Shown here one piece after another: positions 17,801-30,200 of a stretch of DNA of 64,000 nucleotides. Every line of letters starts with the position of its first letter. The stretch's first letter is position 1. The stretch is from positions 806,001-870,000 of the forward strand of contig NZ_FRCH01000002.1 in NCBI RefSeq assembly GCF_900142825.1, in the 5' to 3' direction. The position numbers and the translations under genes were made by a program. The DNA comes from Rhodanobacter sp. OK091 (GTDB taxonomy: Bacteria > Pseudomonadota > Gammaproteobacteria > Xanthomonadales > Rhodanobacteraceae). The notes under the pieces are model-generated. The model was given only the letters and a program-made list of their open reading frames with translations, ran no database searches and had not been told where the DNA came from.

Positions 17801-18239
17801 GCGAGCGAACAAGCTGCTGTCGCTCTATCGCCACCACGAGAGCCTGGACGACATTCCCGAGCGCACGCGGCGGCAGCTGGAGACGACGTTCTTCAGGAAG
17901 ACCTTCGGCGAGATCTGGGACGAAACCCGCGCCTACTTTACCGCCGCGGGCTTGCAGCATGAGGTTGCCAAGGCCGAGGCGAACGCCAAGCACAAGATGG
18001 CTCTGGTGTTCCGCTGGTACTTCGCCTACAGCACGCGCATCGCCATGGAAGGTAAGGGCGACGATCGCGTCAACTACCAGATCCAGACGGGCCCCGCGCT
18101 GGGTTCGTTCAACCAGTGGGTGAAGGGAACGGCGCTGGAGCCGTGGACCGCGCGCCACGTGGACGACATCGCCGTCCGCGTGATGGAAGCGGCGGCGGAC
18201 CATCTCAATCGTTCCTACGCGCGGCTACGCCGCGGCTGA
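14862..18239 (+). CDS. Trans-acting acyl hydrolase / malonyl-CoA acyltransferase / enoylreductase (AH-AT-ER)
   Basis: Tri-domain protein of 1,125 residues serving the downstream trans-AT synthase. Domain 1 (~5-300) is an AT fold with nucleophile Ser102 in GASLG and His203 in FPFHS, but the Arg that holds the malonyl carboxylate in FabD (RGxLM) is absent (EQALAVEAH), as in PedC-type acyl hydrolases that clear stalled chains. Domain 2 (338-630) is a normal malonyl-AT: GQGSQFRGMG, Ser429 in GHSLGEY, the Arg in KKRGELM, His533 in APFHS. Domain 3 (~680-1120) is a PfaD-type FMN enoylreductase (LSFFGAGGLSP, CVEADSGGHTDGG, GLAGGIGGPEA, ATGSINQCTVESG). An acidic repeat links AT and ER. ATG 14862 has GGAG 12 bases upstream; ATG 14877 is an alternative. 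The stop lies 29 bases before the megasynthase start. Confidence 0.95.
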   Translation: MDASLMKTVLSFAGQGSHHVGMGRELFEGDACFRANMLHADRLVRERCGESVLAVLYAEGGGASVPLTRLLHSHIAIFMVEYALAMSLLERGLRFDLVLGASLGTYAASAVAGCIDADAALLAVIEQALAVEAHAETGRMIAVVGETLRYLDDELLALCEVGARHFATHTVLSLPEANGEKVEYLLRRRGMAYQRLPVAFPFHSRWVDAARAPYEAFLRSLTTKAGRVPVACCAAGDVLHEFPSGHFWSVVRDPIRLTETLAAIGAPEGHRYVDVSPAGTMATLLKYALPEGTDIHSIMSPSGGDLARLDALTAPRTATRPTRSGQVRNGQLPESRSMKAVIFPGQGSQFRGMGKELFPLYPEQVRNASEILGYSVEDLCLNDREGLLSKTQYTQPALYVVNALHYYRAQANDKQSGSAKAPAFFAGHSLGEYNALHAAGVFSFETGLRLVKKRGELMGSAGGGGMAAVLGTSAQDIRGMLDQHRLDGIDIANLNTPTQTVIAGDHEALAAAAELFARKNLRYVPLNVSAPFHSRHMQPVQAAFAEFLRGFSFEAPKATVIANATARPYDGSRIADTLARQIATPVHWVDSIRYVMGKGEVEFQELGATILSRMVNEIRSTQTPIFDEAEFDDAEFDDEEGDLAAVAVPSVVLRTDSGGIQVETVTTERGATSAIEAASLGSAVFRRRHGARYAYMTGAMYRGVASAELVVRMGKAGFLSFFGAGGLSPAKIEQAIVRIQAELDAGQPYGMNLLANYEYPAQEEAVVELYLRYGIRNVEAAAFMQMTPALVRFRLQGLQRNPQGELACTHRVIAKVSRPEVARAFMSSPPKAIVDRLLERGLVTAEQAAWSQSIPMSHDVCVEADSGGHTDGGIAAVMLPPLLRLRDELQAAHAYAEPICMGLAGGIGGPEAVAAAFLLGADFIATGSINQCTVESGMSADGKSLLQAMDIQDTEYAPAGDMFEIGAQVQVLKKSVFFPARANKLLSLYRHHESLDDIPERTRRQLETTFFRKTFGEIWDETRAYFTAAGLQHEVAKAEANAKHKMALVFRWYFAYSTRIAMEGKGDDRVNYQIQTGPALGSFNQWVKGTALEPWTARHVDDIAVRVMEAAADHLNRSYARLRRG
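16743..16787 (+). repeat. 15-bp acidic linker repeat in the AH-AT-ER gene
   Basis: Three 15-bp units encode EAEFD-DAEFD-DEEGD between the AT and ER domains. The first two units are nearly identical at the DNA level. Comparable 15-bp units occur in two linkers of the megasynthase gene (38096, 40193). Confidence 0.75.
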
Positions 18240-18268
18240 AATTGAACCGGGCACAGGAAGGCACGAGT

Positions 18269-21200
18269 ATGAACGTCGGTCAGATCCCGCAAAGCCAGCC
18301 GTCTCCCGCACGCGAGGACATCGCCATCGTCGGCATGTCGTGCCGCCTTCCGGGCGCCGAAAACTACCAGCAGTACTGGCGCAACCTTAGTGAGGGACGC
18401 TCCAGTGTGAGCGAGGTGCCGGCGAGCCGCTGGGACGGGGCCGCGTTCTATGCAGCCGACGTGAGCGAGCCGAACAAGTCGACCAGCAAATGGGGCGGCT
18501 TTATCGACGGCGTGGAGTACTTCGACGCCGACTTCTTCGGCGTGTCAGCGCGCGAAGCGGCGGTGATGGACCCGCAGCAGCGCATCATGCTCGAGCAGGC
18601 ATGGCATTGCCTGGAGGATGCCGGCTACGACCCGTGCGGATTCAGCGGTACCCGTACCGGCGTCTATATCGGTGTCTTCACCTTCGACTATCGCGATCAC
18701 CTGGGCGACGCGCTCGACGCCATCGAGGCTCACGTCGCGACCGGCACGCACACCGCGCTGATCCCCAATCGCATCTCCTATTTCCTCAATCTGCACGGCC
18801 CCAGCCTGCCGGTTGACACTGCGTGTTCGAGTTCGCTGGTGGCGCTGCACAAGGCTGCCCACGCCATCCGCCGCGGCGAATGCGAGCAGGCGCTGGTGGG
18901 CGGGGTGAGCGTTCTATGCAGCCCCACGCATTTCATCTCGTTCTCCAAGACCGGCATGCTCTCGCCGGACGGCAGCTGCAAGACCTTCGACGAGCGTGCG
19001 AACGGTTATGTGCGCGGCGAAGGCGCGGCCATGGTGCTGCTCAAGCCACTGGCGAAGGCCATCGCCGACAACGACCGGATCCTGGCTGTACTGCGCGGCT
19101 CGGCCATGAACCACGGCGGCCACGCACGCACGGTCACCTATCCGAGTTCGCTCGCGCAGTCGAACGTTATCGCGCAAGCCCTGCGCGAAGCCGCCGTGCC
19201 GGTGGGCACGGTGAGCTACGTGGAGGCGCACGGTACCGGCACGCCCAAGGGCGATCCGATCGAGATCGAAGGGCTGAAGATGGCTTTCGCCCGCGTCGCT
19301 GCCGAGCGCGGCGAGGTGCTGGACGAGCGCACCTGCGGCATCGGCAGTGTCAAGACCAACGTCGGCCACCTCGAAGCAGTAGCGGGGATGGCCGGCCTGA
19401 TCAAGACCATCCTGTGCATGCGGCACGGGGTGTTGCCGCCCCTGGTGCACTATCGCAAGCTCAATCCGCGCATCGCGCTGGACGGGAGTCCGTTCTTCAT
19501 CGTCGACGAAGCCCAGCCCTGGGCGACCCGCATCACGGAAGATGGCCAGCCGATCCCGCGCCGGGCAGGCATCAGTTCCTTCGGCTTTGGCGGTGTGAAT
19601 TCGCACGTCGTGGTCGAGGAGTACCTCGGCGGCAATGCGCCGGCCGACGCGGCGCCATTGTCGCGCACGCCCGCGTGCATCGTGCTTTCCGCGAAAACCG
19701 CGTCGGTGTTGCGCGAGCGCGTGCGACAGCTGTTCGATGCGCTCGCTTCCGGCGACATCGGCGAGAAGGACTTGGCCGACCTGGCGTACACGCTCCAGGT
19801 AGGGCGGCAGGCGATGGCGGCGCGCCTGGCCACGGTGGTCGATACGGTGGCGACGCTGTGCGAGCGGCTGGAGCGGTGGCTTGCCGATGATACGAACGAC
19901 GGAAGCGTCTTCATCGGCGAGCTCACGGCCGAGATGATGGCATCGGCCGCCGACGTGCCGCCGGTGTCGCCCGATGTTGATCTCATGGCGACGGCGCAGC
20001 GCTGGGTGCACGGCCAGGCCTTCGACTGGGCCGCTCTGCACGTGTCCGGCTCACGCCGGCGCCTGGCCTTGCCGACCTATCCGTTCGTCAGGGAAAAGCA
20101 CTGGATCGAGATGAAGGCCGCGCCCGGCGCGCAGGCGGCAATCCATCCGCTCCTGCACAGCAACACCTCAAACGTCGCGGGGCTTCGCTTCACCAGCCGC
20201 TTCACGGGGCGCGAGAGCTTTCTCGCCGACCACGTCGTGCTCGCGCGGCGTACCCTGCCGGCCGCGGCCCAGTTGGAGATGGTCCGCTGCGCGGCGGAGC
20301 TCGCATTCGCCACCGCAGGCAGTTGTCGCGTGGAGAACGTCGTGTGGCTGCGTCCCTTCGTGACGGGAGACGAGCCCAGGGAATGCCACGTTGCGCTGTT
20401 TCCCGAAGGAGAGGGACGCTTCGCTTTCGAGATCTACGACGATATCGACGACGGTACCGTCTATAGCCAAGGCGTGGTGGTGAAGCGGGCATCCGACCCG
20501 GACGCCGTCACCCATGACCTCACGTCGATACGCGCGCACTGCGGCCGTCCTCGTCGCGATGCGAACGCGTACTACGCGTTGTTCGAGCGCATGGGTCTCG
20601 CCTACGGACCCGCGCATCGCTCGCTGGGCGAATTTTTCGTCGGTGAAGCGGAAGCGCTGGCGCGCATCGTCCTTCCCGAGACGTCGAAGTCGTCGCAAGG
20701 CGATTACAGTTTGCACCCCAGCGTACTCGACGCGGCGCTGCAAGCGGCCATCGCCTGTCTCGTGGAGCAAGACCCCGATGCCGGGCTCGCGCTTCCGTTC
20801 GCGCTCGCATCGCTGGAAATCATGGCGCCATGCAACGCCGACCTGTGGGCGGTGATTCGCCGCGAACCCGGTCATAGCCCGGGCGATGCGCTGAACCGGT
20901 TCGAGATCGACCTGTGCAGCGACGCCGGCGCCGTATGCGCACGTCTTGGCGGCTTCTGCCTGCGCACGGTGAATCCGGCGCACGAGGAGACAACGCGAAC
21001 GGCGTTGCTCGTGCCCGCGTGGCATGCGCGGTCCGCGATGATCGGGGCAGGTGGCCATGCGCAACACATGGTCATGCTTTGCGCCGGTGCGCCGTCGGCC
21101 GACCTACAGCTGCGCCTGCATGGCGTGACCTGCATCGACATCGACGATGACGACGATACGGCGCGGCGCTACGAATCGGCAGCCGCGCTGCTGCTGGAAA

Positions 21201-24200
21201 ATATCCAGGCCATGGTCCGGCAGCCCGGGCGGCACCTGATTCAGATCGTCGTGCCGCAAACGAGCGATGGGCGGCTCATGGGTGGCCTCGGTGGCCTGCT
21301 GCTTACCGCACAGCGCGAGAACCCGCGCGTCGTTGGCCAGGTGATCGAGCTCGAGGCGGGGCAGGACATCGCTCAGGCCATCATCGAGAACCGTGACAGC
21401 CTCGCTTCGCGCATTCGCTACGTGGGCGGCGTGCGACAGGAGGGGCATTGGACGGAAGCCACGCCGCCATCCACCACAAGCTCGCCTTGGAAGGCCGGTG
21501 GCACTTATCTCATCACCGGTGGCGCTGGCGGCCTGGGGCGCATCCTCGCGCGCCGGATCGCCGCTGAAGCAAAGGGCGCCACGCTGGTGCTCACCGGGCG
21601 TTCGCCATCGACGGATGCGTTGGAAGCCAGCTTCGCCGACATCGTGGCGGCAGGCGCCACGGTGCGCTATCGCCAGCTCGATATGGGTGACGGCGCGGCG
21701 GTGAACCGCCTTGTTCGCCAACTCGCCGCGACGGCCGGCGGCTTGCACGGCATCGTCCATGCGGCGGGCGTCCTGCGCGACAGCCTGCTCGTGCGCAAGA
21801 CGCGCGACGAACTGCGCGAGGTGCTGCGTGCGAAAGTCGCGGGCACGCTGCACCTCGACGCGGCCAGCCGCGACCTGGATCTCGACGTTTTTATCTGCTT
21901 CGCCTCGACTTCCGGCGCGCTCGGCAATGTGGGACAGGCCGACTACGCAGCGGCCAACGCCTTTATGGATGTCTTCGCCCGCCAGCGGGTGGAACGTGTC
22001 GCCCAGGGCCTGCGCCGGGGCCGCACGCTGTCGGTGGACTGGCCGCTGTGGGCAGAGGGTGGCATGCGGGTTGATGAAGCGACCCGCGCGGAGATGATCG
22101 CGCAGACCGGCCTGGTACCGCTGCGCACCGTCAGCGGTCTCGCCGCACTGGAGCAGGCGCTTGCGCTGGACGTGCCGCAGGTGCTGGTTGCCGAGGGAGC
22201 GATCGCGCGCTTCATGGCCGGGCTCACGCATGTGCCGGCCGCACCGTCGGCAACCGCGGGCTCGGCAGGCACGCTTTCCGACGAGCTGCGCGACAAGGCC
22301 GTGCGCTATTTCGTCCGCCTGCTGGCCGGCACGCTCAAGCGGCCGGCCGAGAGCATCGACGCGAAGGCGCGGCTGGAAGCCTACGGCATCGATTCGATCC
22401 TGGTGATGGAACTGACCCGTTCGCTGGAACAGGTGTTCGGGCCGCTGTCCAAGACCTTGCTGTTCGAATACCAGACCATCGCCGACGTCGCCGGACATTT
22501 CCTCGACGAGCATCGTGACCGCCTGAGCGAAGTGCTGGGCGAGAACGCGCAGGACGCTGCGGTAACAGTCGCGCCGCGGCATGCCGCCGAACCTGTGCAG
22601 GCACCGGCGTCGCTCCGCCCTCGCTTCGGCACGGAGCAGGGCACGCGCGGTGACGTGGCGAGGGTGGTGCCGGATGCTTCCGCGAACACCGTCGGCGAGA
22701 TCGCCATCATCGGCGTGGCCGGGCGCTATCCGCAGGCCGCCGATCTCGAAGCCTTCTGGGCGAACCTGAGCCAGGGCAAGGACAGCATCACCGAGATTCC
22801 GCCCGAACGCTGGGACTACCGCGATTACTACGACGCGGACCGCGACGCGCCGGGCAAGACCTACGGCAAGTGGGGCGGCTTTATCGACGGCGTGGACCGC
22901 TTCGATCCCTTGTTCTTCAATATCTCCCCGCGCGAAGCGGAATTGATGGATCCGCAGGAGCGGCTATTCCTCGAATGCGTGCACGCGACGCTGGAGGATG
23001 CGGGCTACACGCGCGACAACGTGGCCGAAGACGGCAACGTCGGCGTGTTCGCCGGTGTGATGTACGAGGAGTACCAGCTCTACGGCGCGCAAGAGCAGGC
23101 CCGCGGCAACAACCTCGCGGTGTTCAACAGCCCCGCGTCGGTGGCCAATCGCGTCTCTTACTTCTGCAACTTCAACGGCCCGAGCCTGGCGCTGGACACC
23201 ATGTGCTCGTCGTCATTGACGGCGATCCATCTGGCTTGCCAGAGCATCCAGCGTGGCGACTGCGCGGTGGCGTTGGCGGGCGGCGTCAACGTCTCGATCC
23301 ACCCGAACAAATACCTGATGCTGGCCCAGGGTCGCTTTATCTCGGGCAAGGGCCGCTGCGAGAGTTTCGGCGAGGGCGGCGAAGGCTACGTGCCGGGTGA
23401 GGGCGTCGGTGCCGTGTTGTTGAAGTCACTGGCACAAGCGAAGGCCGATGGCGACCACATCTACGGCGTGATCCGCGCCACTGCGGTCAACCACGGCGGC
23501 AAGACCAACGGCTACACGGTGCCGAACCCCAACGCGCAGGCGCGGGTGGTCGAGCGCGCGTTGCGCCGGGGTGGTGTCGATGCGCGTGCGATCAGTTACA
23601 TCGAGGCACACGGCACGGGCACCAGTCTTGGCGATCCGATCGAGATCGCAGGGCTAGCCAAGGCCTTCCGCCACTGGACGCGGGACACGGGCTACTGCGC
23701 GATCGGTTCGGCGAAGTCGAACATCGGTCATTGCGAGAGCGCGGCGGGTATCGCCGGCATCACCAAGGTGCTGCTGCAACTGAAGCATCGGCAGTTGGCG
23801 CCGAGCCTGCATTCGGCCGTGTTGAATCCGAATATCGATTTCGACACCACGCCGTTCGTGGTGCAGCAGGAACTGGCCGCATGGCCGCGGCCGGTGATCG
23901 ATGGCCACGAACGGCCGCGCATTGCAGGCATCTCCTCGTTCGGCGCAGGCGGTGCGAACGCCCACGTGGTGATCGAGGAATACACGGCGCCGGTTCTGGC
24001 GACAGCGACGGGGCCGGCCCTGGTGGTGTTCTCGGCCCGGCACGAGGATCGCCTGCGCGAGCAGGCCGAACGCCTGCTCGCCGCCATCGAAGTGAATCCG
24101 GAGCTGCCGCTGCACGACCTGGCGTACACGCTGCAGGTCGGCCGCGAAGCGATGGACGAACGCCTCGCGCTGCTGGTCCATTCGCTGGACGAACTGCGCG

Positions 24201-27200
24201 CGAAGCTCACCGCCCACCTCGCAGGGGACACGGCGATCGACGGCGTTTACCGCGGACAGGTACGCCGCAACAAGGAAGCCTTGTCGGCCTTCGCCGGCGA
24301 TGACGACGTGGACGCCATCGTCGATGCGTGGATCGCCCGCGGCAAATTCGGCAAGTTGCTGGACCTGTGGGTGAAGGGCCTCGCGATCGACTGGCGACGC
24401 CTGCGCGGCGACACGCCAGTGCGGCGCATCAGCCTGCCGACCTATCCGTTCGCCCGCGAGCGCTACTGGATCCAGACCGGTGATGTGCGGCCGGCCATGG
24501 CCGCCGCGGCCGGCACCAACCTGCATCCTCTGCTGCAGCGGAACACCTCGGATATCGAAGGGCCGCGCTTCAGTGCCCGCTTCAGCGGCCATGAATTCTT
24601 CTTCGCCGACCACGTAGTGCGTGGCACGCGGATGCTGCCGGGGGTCGCTCAGCTGGAGATGGCTCGACGGGCAATCATCGAGGTCGCCGGTGCGGGCTTC
24701 GAGCCGTGCCTGAAGAACGTGTCATGGATGCGGCCGATCGTCGCCGGTTCCGAAGGCATCGCGCTGCATGTCTCGCTGTATCCGGAGGCGGACGGTGCCA
24801 TCGGCTTCGAGATCCACGGCGATGACGACGAAGGCCTCATCTACGCGCAAGGCACGGCTTTCGATGGACACGCCGCGGAAGCGGTGGCGGGTCACGACCT
24901 GGCCGCATTGCGTCAGTCGTGCACCTCGACGCATACGACGGAGGAATGCTACGCGGCGTTCTCGCGCATGGGCCTGAACTACGGCCCTGCCTTCCAGGGC
25001 GTACGCGAACTCCACACCGGTGCAGGACGCGTGCTCGCACGCATCGCCGTGCCCACAGCGGCGCCCGCCGACGGTTACGAGTTGCATCCCAGTCTGCTCG
25101 ACGCCGCGTTCCAGGCCACGTTGGGCTTGCAATTTCCCGTGTCCGCGGCGGCGGTGCCGCAGGTGCCGTTCGCCCTCGGCGGCCTGCGCGTGTTGCGTTC
25201 GTGCGCGGACGTTGCATGGGCCGTGGTTCGTTACAGCAACGGCAGCAGCGCACGCCAGACCGTACCGAGACTCGACATCGACCTCTGCAACGAGCTGGGC
25301 GCCGTCTGCGTGCGCCTTACCGAAGTCGCTCTGCGCGCGATGGCGGCCGAGGCCAGCGAGCCCGCCACACCCCGCACCTTGCTGCTGGAACAAGCATGGA
25401 CGGTGAAGGCGGCGCAGGCCGTTATCGGCGAACCGTTGGCGAGTCACCTCGTGATGGCCTGTGGCGTCGACATGGGTAACGCCATGCACGGACTGCCCGG
25501 TGCAACGCTGGTCGTTGCTTCCGTGGACGGCGGCTTGGCGGCGCGTTTTGAAGCGGCGGCAGCCATGCTGCTCGAACGACTGCAGTCGCTGACGACGCAA
25601 GCCGGCATGCACCGCGTGCAGCTGGTGGTGCCATCCGAGGGCGACAACCGACCGATGGCCGGCCTGCTCGGCATGCTGCGCACAGCTGCATTGGAAAACC
25701 CGCGCATCCTCGGCCAGCTGGTCGCGGTGGAATCCGGACAGGACGTGGCGGCGGCGCTGCTGGAAAACCGCGACGATGACGCACGTCACGTGCGCTACGT
25801 CGGCGGCGAACGCCAGGTCGCGAGCTGGGCGGAATGCCCGCCTGCGGCAGCCGTATCGCCATGGAAGGATCATGGCGTCTATCTCGTTACCGGCGGCGCC
25901 GGCGGGCTCGGCTCGATCTTCGCCGAGGCGATCGCCCGCGAAGTGCGCAACCCGGTGCTGGTGTTGACTGGCCGATCGACGCCTGACGAGCGCATCCTGG
26001 CTACGATCCGCCGCCTGGAGGCGCTCGGTGCGGTGGTGCGCTATCACGTCATCGACGTCGCCGATGTTGATGCGTTGACCGGCGTGGTGCGCGGCATTCC
26101 CGAGGAATTCGAAAGCCTCGACGGCGTCGTCCATGCTGCGGGCGTGCTGCGCGACGGCTACCTCGCGGGCAAGACCCGGCAACATCTGCGTGACGTGTTC
26201 GCCGCCAAGGTGGCGGGTACCTTGAATCTCGATGACGCTACCCGCGACATCCCCCTCGACTGTTTCGTCTGCTTCTCGTCGATCGCAGGTGCGGCCGGCA
26301 ACGTGGGGCAGGCGGACTACGCCGCGGCCAACGCGTTCATGGATGCGTTCGCACAGGAGCGTGCCGACCGCGTGGTGCGCGGCGAGCGCCACGGCCGCAC
26401 GTTGTCGGTGAACTGGCCGCTGTGGGCAGAGGGTGGCATGCGCGCCGATGAGGCGACCCGCGCCATGCTGGCGAGGCAGTGGGGCATGCATGCGATGGGC
26501 ACAACGAATGGCGTGGAAGCGCTGCGCCGCGCGCTGGCGACGGGCCTGAGCCAGGTGCTGGTGATCGAGGGTGAGCCCGCGCGCATCCGCGAAGTATTCC
26601 TCGGCGCGCCGCGTATAGCAGCGACACCGGCATCGCGCTCGGTGGTGGCATCGGCCGATCCGTCTGCTCCCTCCACGCAAACGCTACGCGATCCGCTCAA
26701 GCGCGCGCTCACGGCGATGGTCTCGTCGCTGATCAAGGTGAAGCCGGAAGACCTCGACGGCGATACCTCGCTCAGCGAATACGGTTTCGATTCGATCTCG
26801 CTGACCGGCTTTGCCAACGCGCTGAACCGGCAGTACGGCCTTGAGCTGATGCCGACGCTCTTCTTCGAGTACCCCACGCTGGATGGCCTTGCCGGGTACC
26901 TGGAGCGCGAGCATCGCGATGTGCTGGCTGCGCGTTTCGCGGCGCCGGCCGTAGCGGCGCCCGTTCCGGCTTCGGTGGTACACGCGGCCAATGACGAATC
27001 CATTCCTGCATCCACCCGCGCACGCACTCGCCGCGGTTTCGCCGCCGCAGTAGTCGCGCCGTCGCCCACGGCGAAGGAACCGGTGGCGATCGTCGGCATC
27101 AGCGGCCGCTTTCCACAGGCCGAGGACATCGACGCGTTCTGGCGCAATCTGGCCGAGGGCCGCGACTGCATCGGCGAGTTGCCCCCCGCGCGGGCGGACT

Positions 27201-30200
27201 GGCTGGCGTGGCATGGCGAACGCTCGCCGGCAGGGCACGCGGCGCGTGCCGTGCGCGGCGGCTTTATCGACGGCGTGGACGAGTTCGATCCGGCGTTCTT
27301 CGGCATCTCGCCGAAGGAAGCCGAGCTGATGGATCCGCAGCAGCGGCTGATGATGATCCACGTGTGGAAGGCGCTGGAGGACGCGGGCTATGCCGCCTCT
27401 GCGCTGGCGGGCAGCGACCTTGGCCTCTACGTGGGCACCATGCCCAGTGGCTATGCCACGCTTGCCAGCCGCGCCGGTGCGGCGATTGAAGGGTATTCGT
27501 CAACCGGCACGGTGGCCTCGGTCGGTCCCAACCGGATGAGCTACTTCCTCGGCGTACATGGGCCGAGCGAGCCGGTGGAAACCGCGTGTTCGAGCTCGCT
27601 GGTCGCGCTGCGCCGCGCGGTGCTCGCGCTCGAGCGCGGGGATTGCGCGATGGCCGTTGCGGGCGGCGTCAACACCATCGTCAATCCCGAATTGCATATC
27701 AGCTTCGAGCGGGCCGGCATGCTCAGCGAGGATGCCCGCTGCAAGACCTTCTCGGCCGACGCCAATGGCTACGTGCGCAGTGAAGGCGTGGCGATGCTGG
27801 TGTTGAAAAAGCTCTCCGACGCCGAGCGCGACGGTGACCATATCTACGGCCTGGTGCGCGGCACCGCGGAGAACCACGGCGGCCGCGCCAACTCCCTCAC
27901 GGCGCCGAATCCCGCGGCGCAGGCGGCGGTGATCCGTCGCGCGCACGAGGTGGCCGGGATCGATCCGCGCACGGTGACCTATATCGAGGCGCATGGCACC
28001 GGCACGCCGCTAGGCGATCCGGTGGAAGTGAACGGCTTGAAGGCCGCCTTCCGCGAGCTTTACGTGGCGACCGGCGAGAGCAGTGTCGCCGCCGCGCACT
28101 GCGGGCTGGGTTCGGTGAAGACCAATATCGGCCATCTCGAACTCGCTGCGGGTGTTGCTGGCGTGGTGAAGGTGCTGTTGCAGATGAAGCACCGCACGCT
28201 GGTGAAGAGCCTGCATGCCGAGGTGCTCAATCCCTATATCGATCTGGCGGGCAGCCCGTTCCATGTGGTGACCGACGCCCGCGAGTGGACGGCGCTGCGC
28301 GATGCGCAGGGCCGTCCGGTGCCGCGGCGTGCGGGCGTGAGTTCGTTCGGCTTCGGCGGTGTCAATGCGCACGTGGTGCTGGAGGAGTACATCGCACCCG
28401 TGATGGACGTTGTCACCACCACCGGTCCGGTAGCCGTGCTGCTGTCCGCTCGCGATAGCGAGCGCTTGCACGAACAAGTACAACGCCTCGCCGACTTCGT
28501 CGCAGCGCCCGCGACGCCCGTCGCGCTGGCCGATCTTGGCTACACCTTGCAGACCGGTCGCGAGCCGATGGCGGAGCGCCTCGGCTTCGTCGCCACCTCG
28601 CTGGACGACCTGCATGGCAAGCTGGCGCGCTTTCTGGATGGCACCGGCGAAGCGCATCGCGGCAGGGCCGACAAACCACGGGATGCCGCCGGCGAAGGCA
28701 TGGACGGCACGATCCAGGAGTGGATCGCGCAAGGCCGGCTGGATGCGCTGGTGGGACTGTGGGTGCAGGGCCATGCCATCGATTGGCGCCGCCTGCACGC
28801 GGGTCGCACGCCGCGCCGCATCAGCCTGCCGACGTATCCGTTCGCCACGGAGCGGTACTGGGTGTCGCCGGACGCGGGCGCGTCACGCGCAAGCGCGGCG
28901 GTGCTGCATCCGCTCGTACAGAACAATACGTCGACGCTGGCAGGACCGCGCTTCAGCAGCCGCTTCGGCGGGAACGAGATCGTGCTTGCCGACCATCGCG
29001 TCGGCGGCCGCGCGGTGTTGCCTGGAGTTGCCCAGTTGGAAATGGCCCGCTTCGCAGTGGGCACGGCGATGGAGTCCGGCGCCACGCTGCATCTGAAAGA
29101 TGTCGCATGGATGCGGCCCGTGATCGCCGGCGACGAGGGCGTGGCACTGCACCTGTCGCTGTATCCGGAAGACGGCGGCAAAGTCGCTTATGAACTTCAT
29201 GCCGACGATGACACGGGTCTGGTCTACGGCCACGGTACGGTCAGCACGATGGCCAGCGGGCCGGCTCCGGTTGCCCATGACATGGTGGCCTTGCGCGCAC
29301 GCTGCGCGTCGCGGCATTTCGACGCCGCGACGTGCTATGCCGTGTTCGACGCGATGGGTCTGGGCTATGGCGAAGGCTTCCGTGGCCTGGTCGAACTGTT
29401 TGCCGGTGACGGCGTAGCGCTCGCCAGGCTTGCATTGCCGGAAGCCTGGCGGACCGAAGGGAGCGCCTATGCATGGCCACCGGGTATGCTCGATGCGGCC
29501 CTGCAGGCATCCATCGGCCTGTACCTCGGCGCAGGCGGCGACACGCCGCCGCTGATGCTGCCGGTATCGCTGGCGGCGCTCGACGTGCTGGGGCCGTGCG
29601 CGAACGCGATGTGGGCAGTGGTGCGGCAGGGCGACGTCACCGGTGAGGTGGACATCGATCTGTGCGGCGACGATGGCGTGCCGTGCTTGCGCTTCCGCAA
29701 GCTCACCTTCCGCAGCGCGGAGCCGGGCGTTTCCGCGCCTGTTCCAGCAGCGATCGATCATGCGCTGGAGCCCCCCGCCAGCGACATCCTTCCCGAAGCA
29801 GGGCCTGCCGTCGCGATGGCGAGCAGGGCCGAGGATGACGACGGTTTCCTGGAGCGCGCCACGCGCCACTTCGAACGATTTCTGTCGACCGCACTGAAGC
29901 TGCCCCTGCAGCGGATCGATCGCCGCGCGCGCATGGAGACCTACGGCATCGACTCGCTGATGGTGCTCGACCTGACGCGCTCGCTGGAGAAAACCTTCGG
30001 CCCGCTGCCGAAGACGCTGTTCTTCGAATACCAGACCCTGGCGGACCTGGCGGCCTACTTCGCACGGCAGCATCGCGAGGCGCTGGCGGCATTGCTCGGC
30101 GAACGGCGAAGCGTGGCCGCCGTCGCGTTGTCGCCGGTCGCAACGAAGGTCGAGAAGGCGAGCTCCTTGCACCCGGCAAGTCGGGCGCGTTACGACATGC

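Noticed and set aside
18116-18268. Earlier start for the megasynthase
   Set aside because: It overlaps the ER coding region in another frame and the added residues have no KS-leader character. The ATG at 18269 has a good ribosome site.
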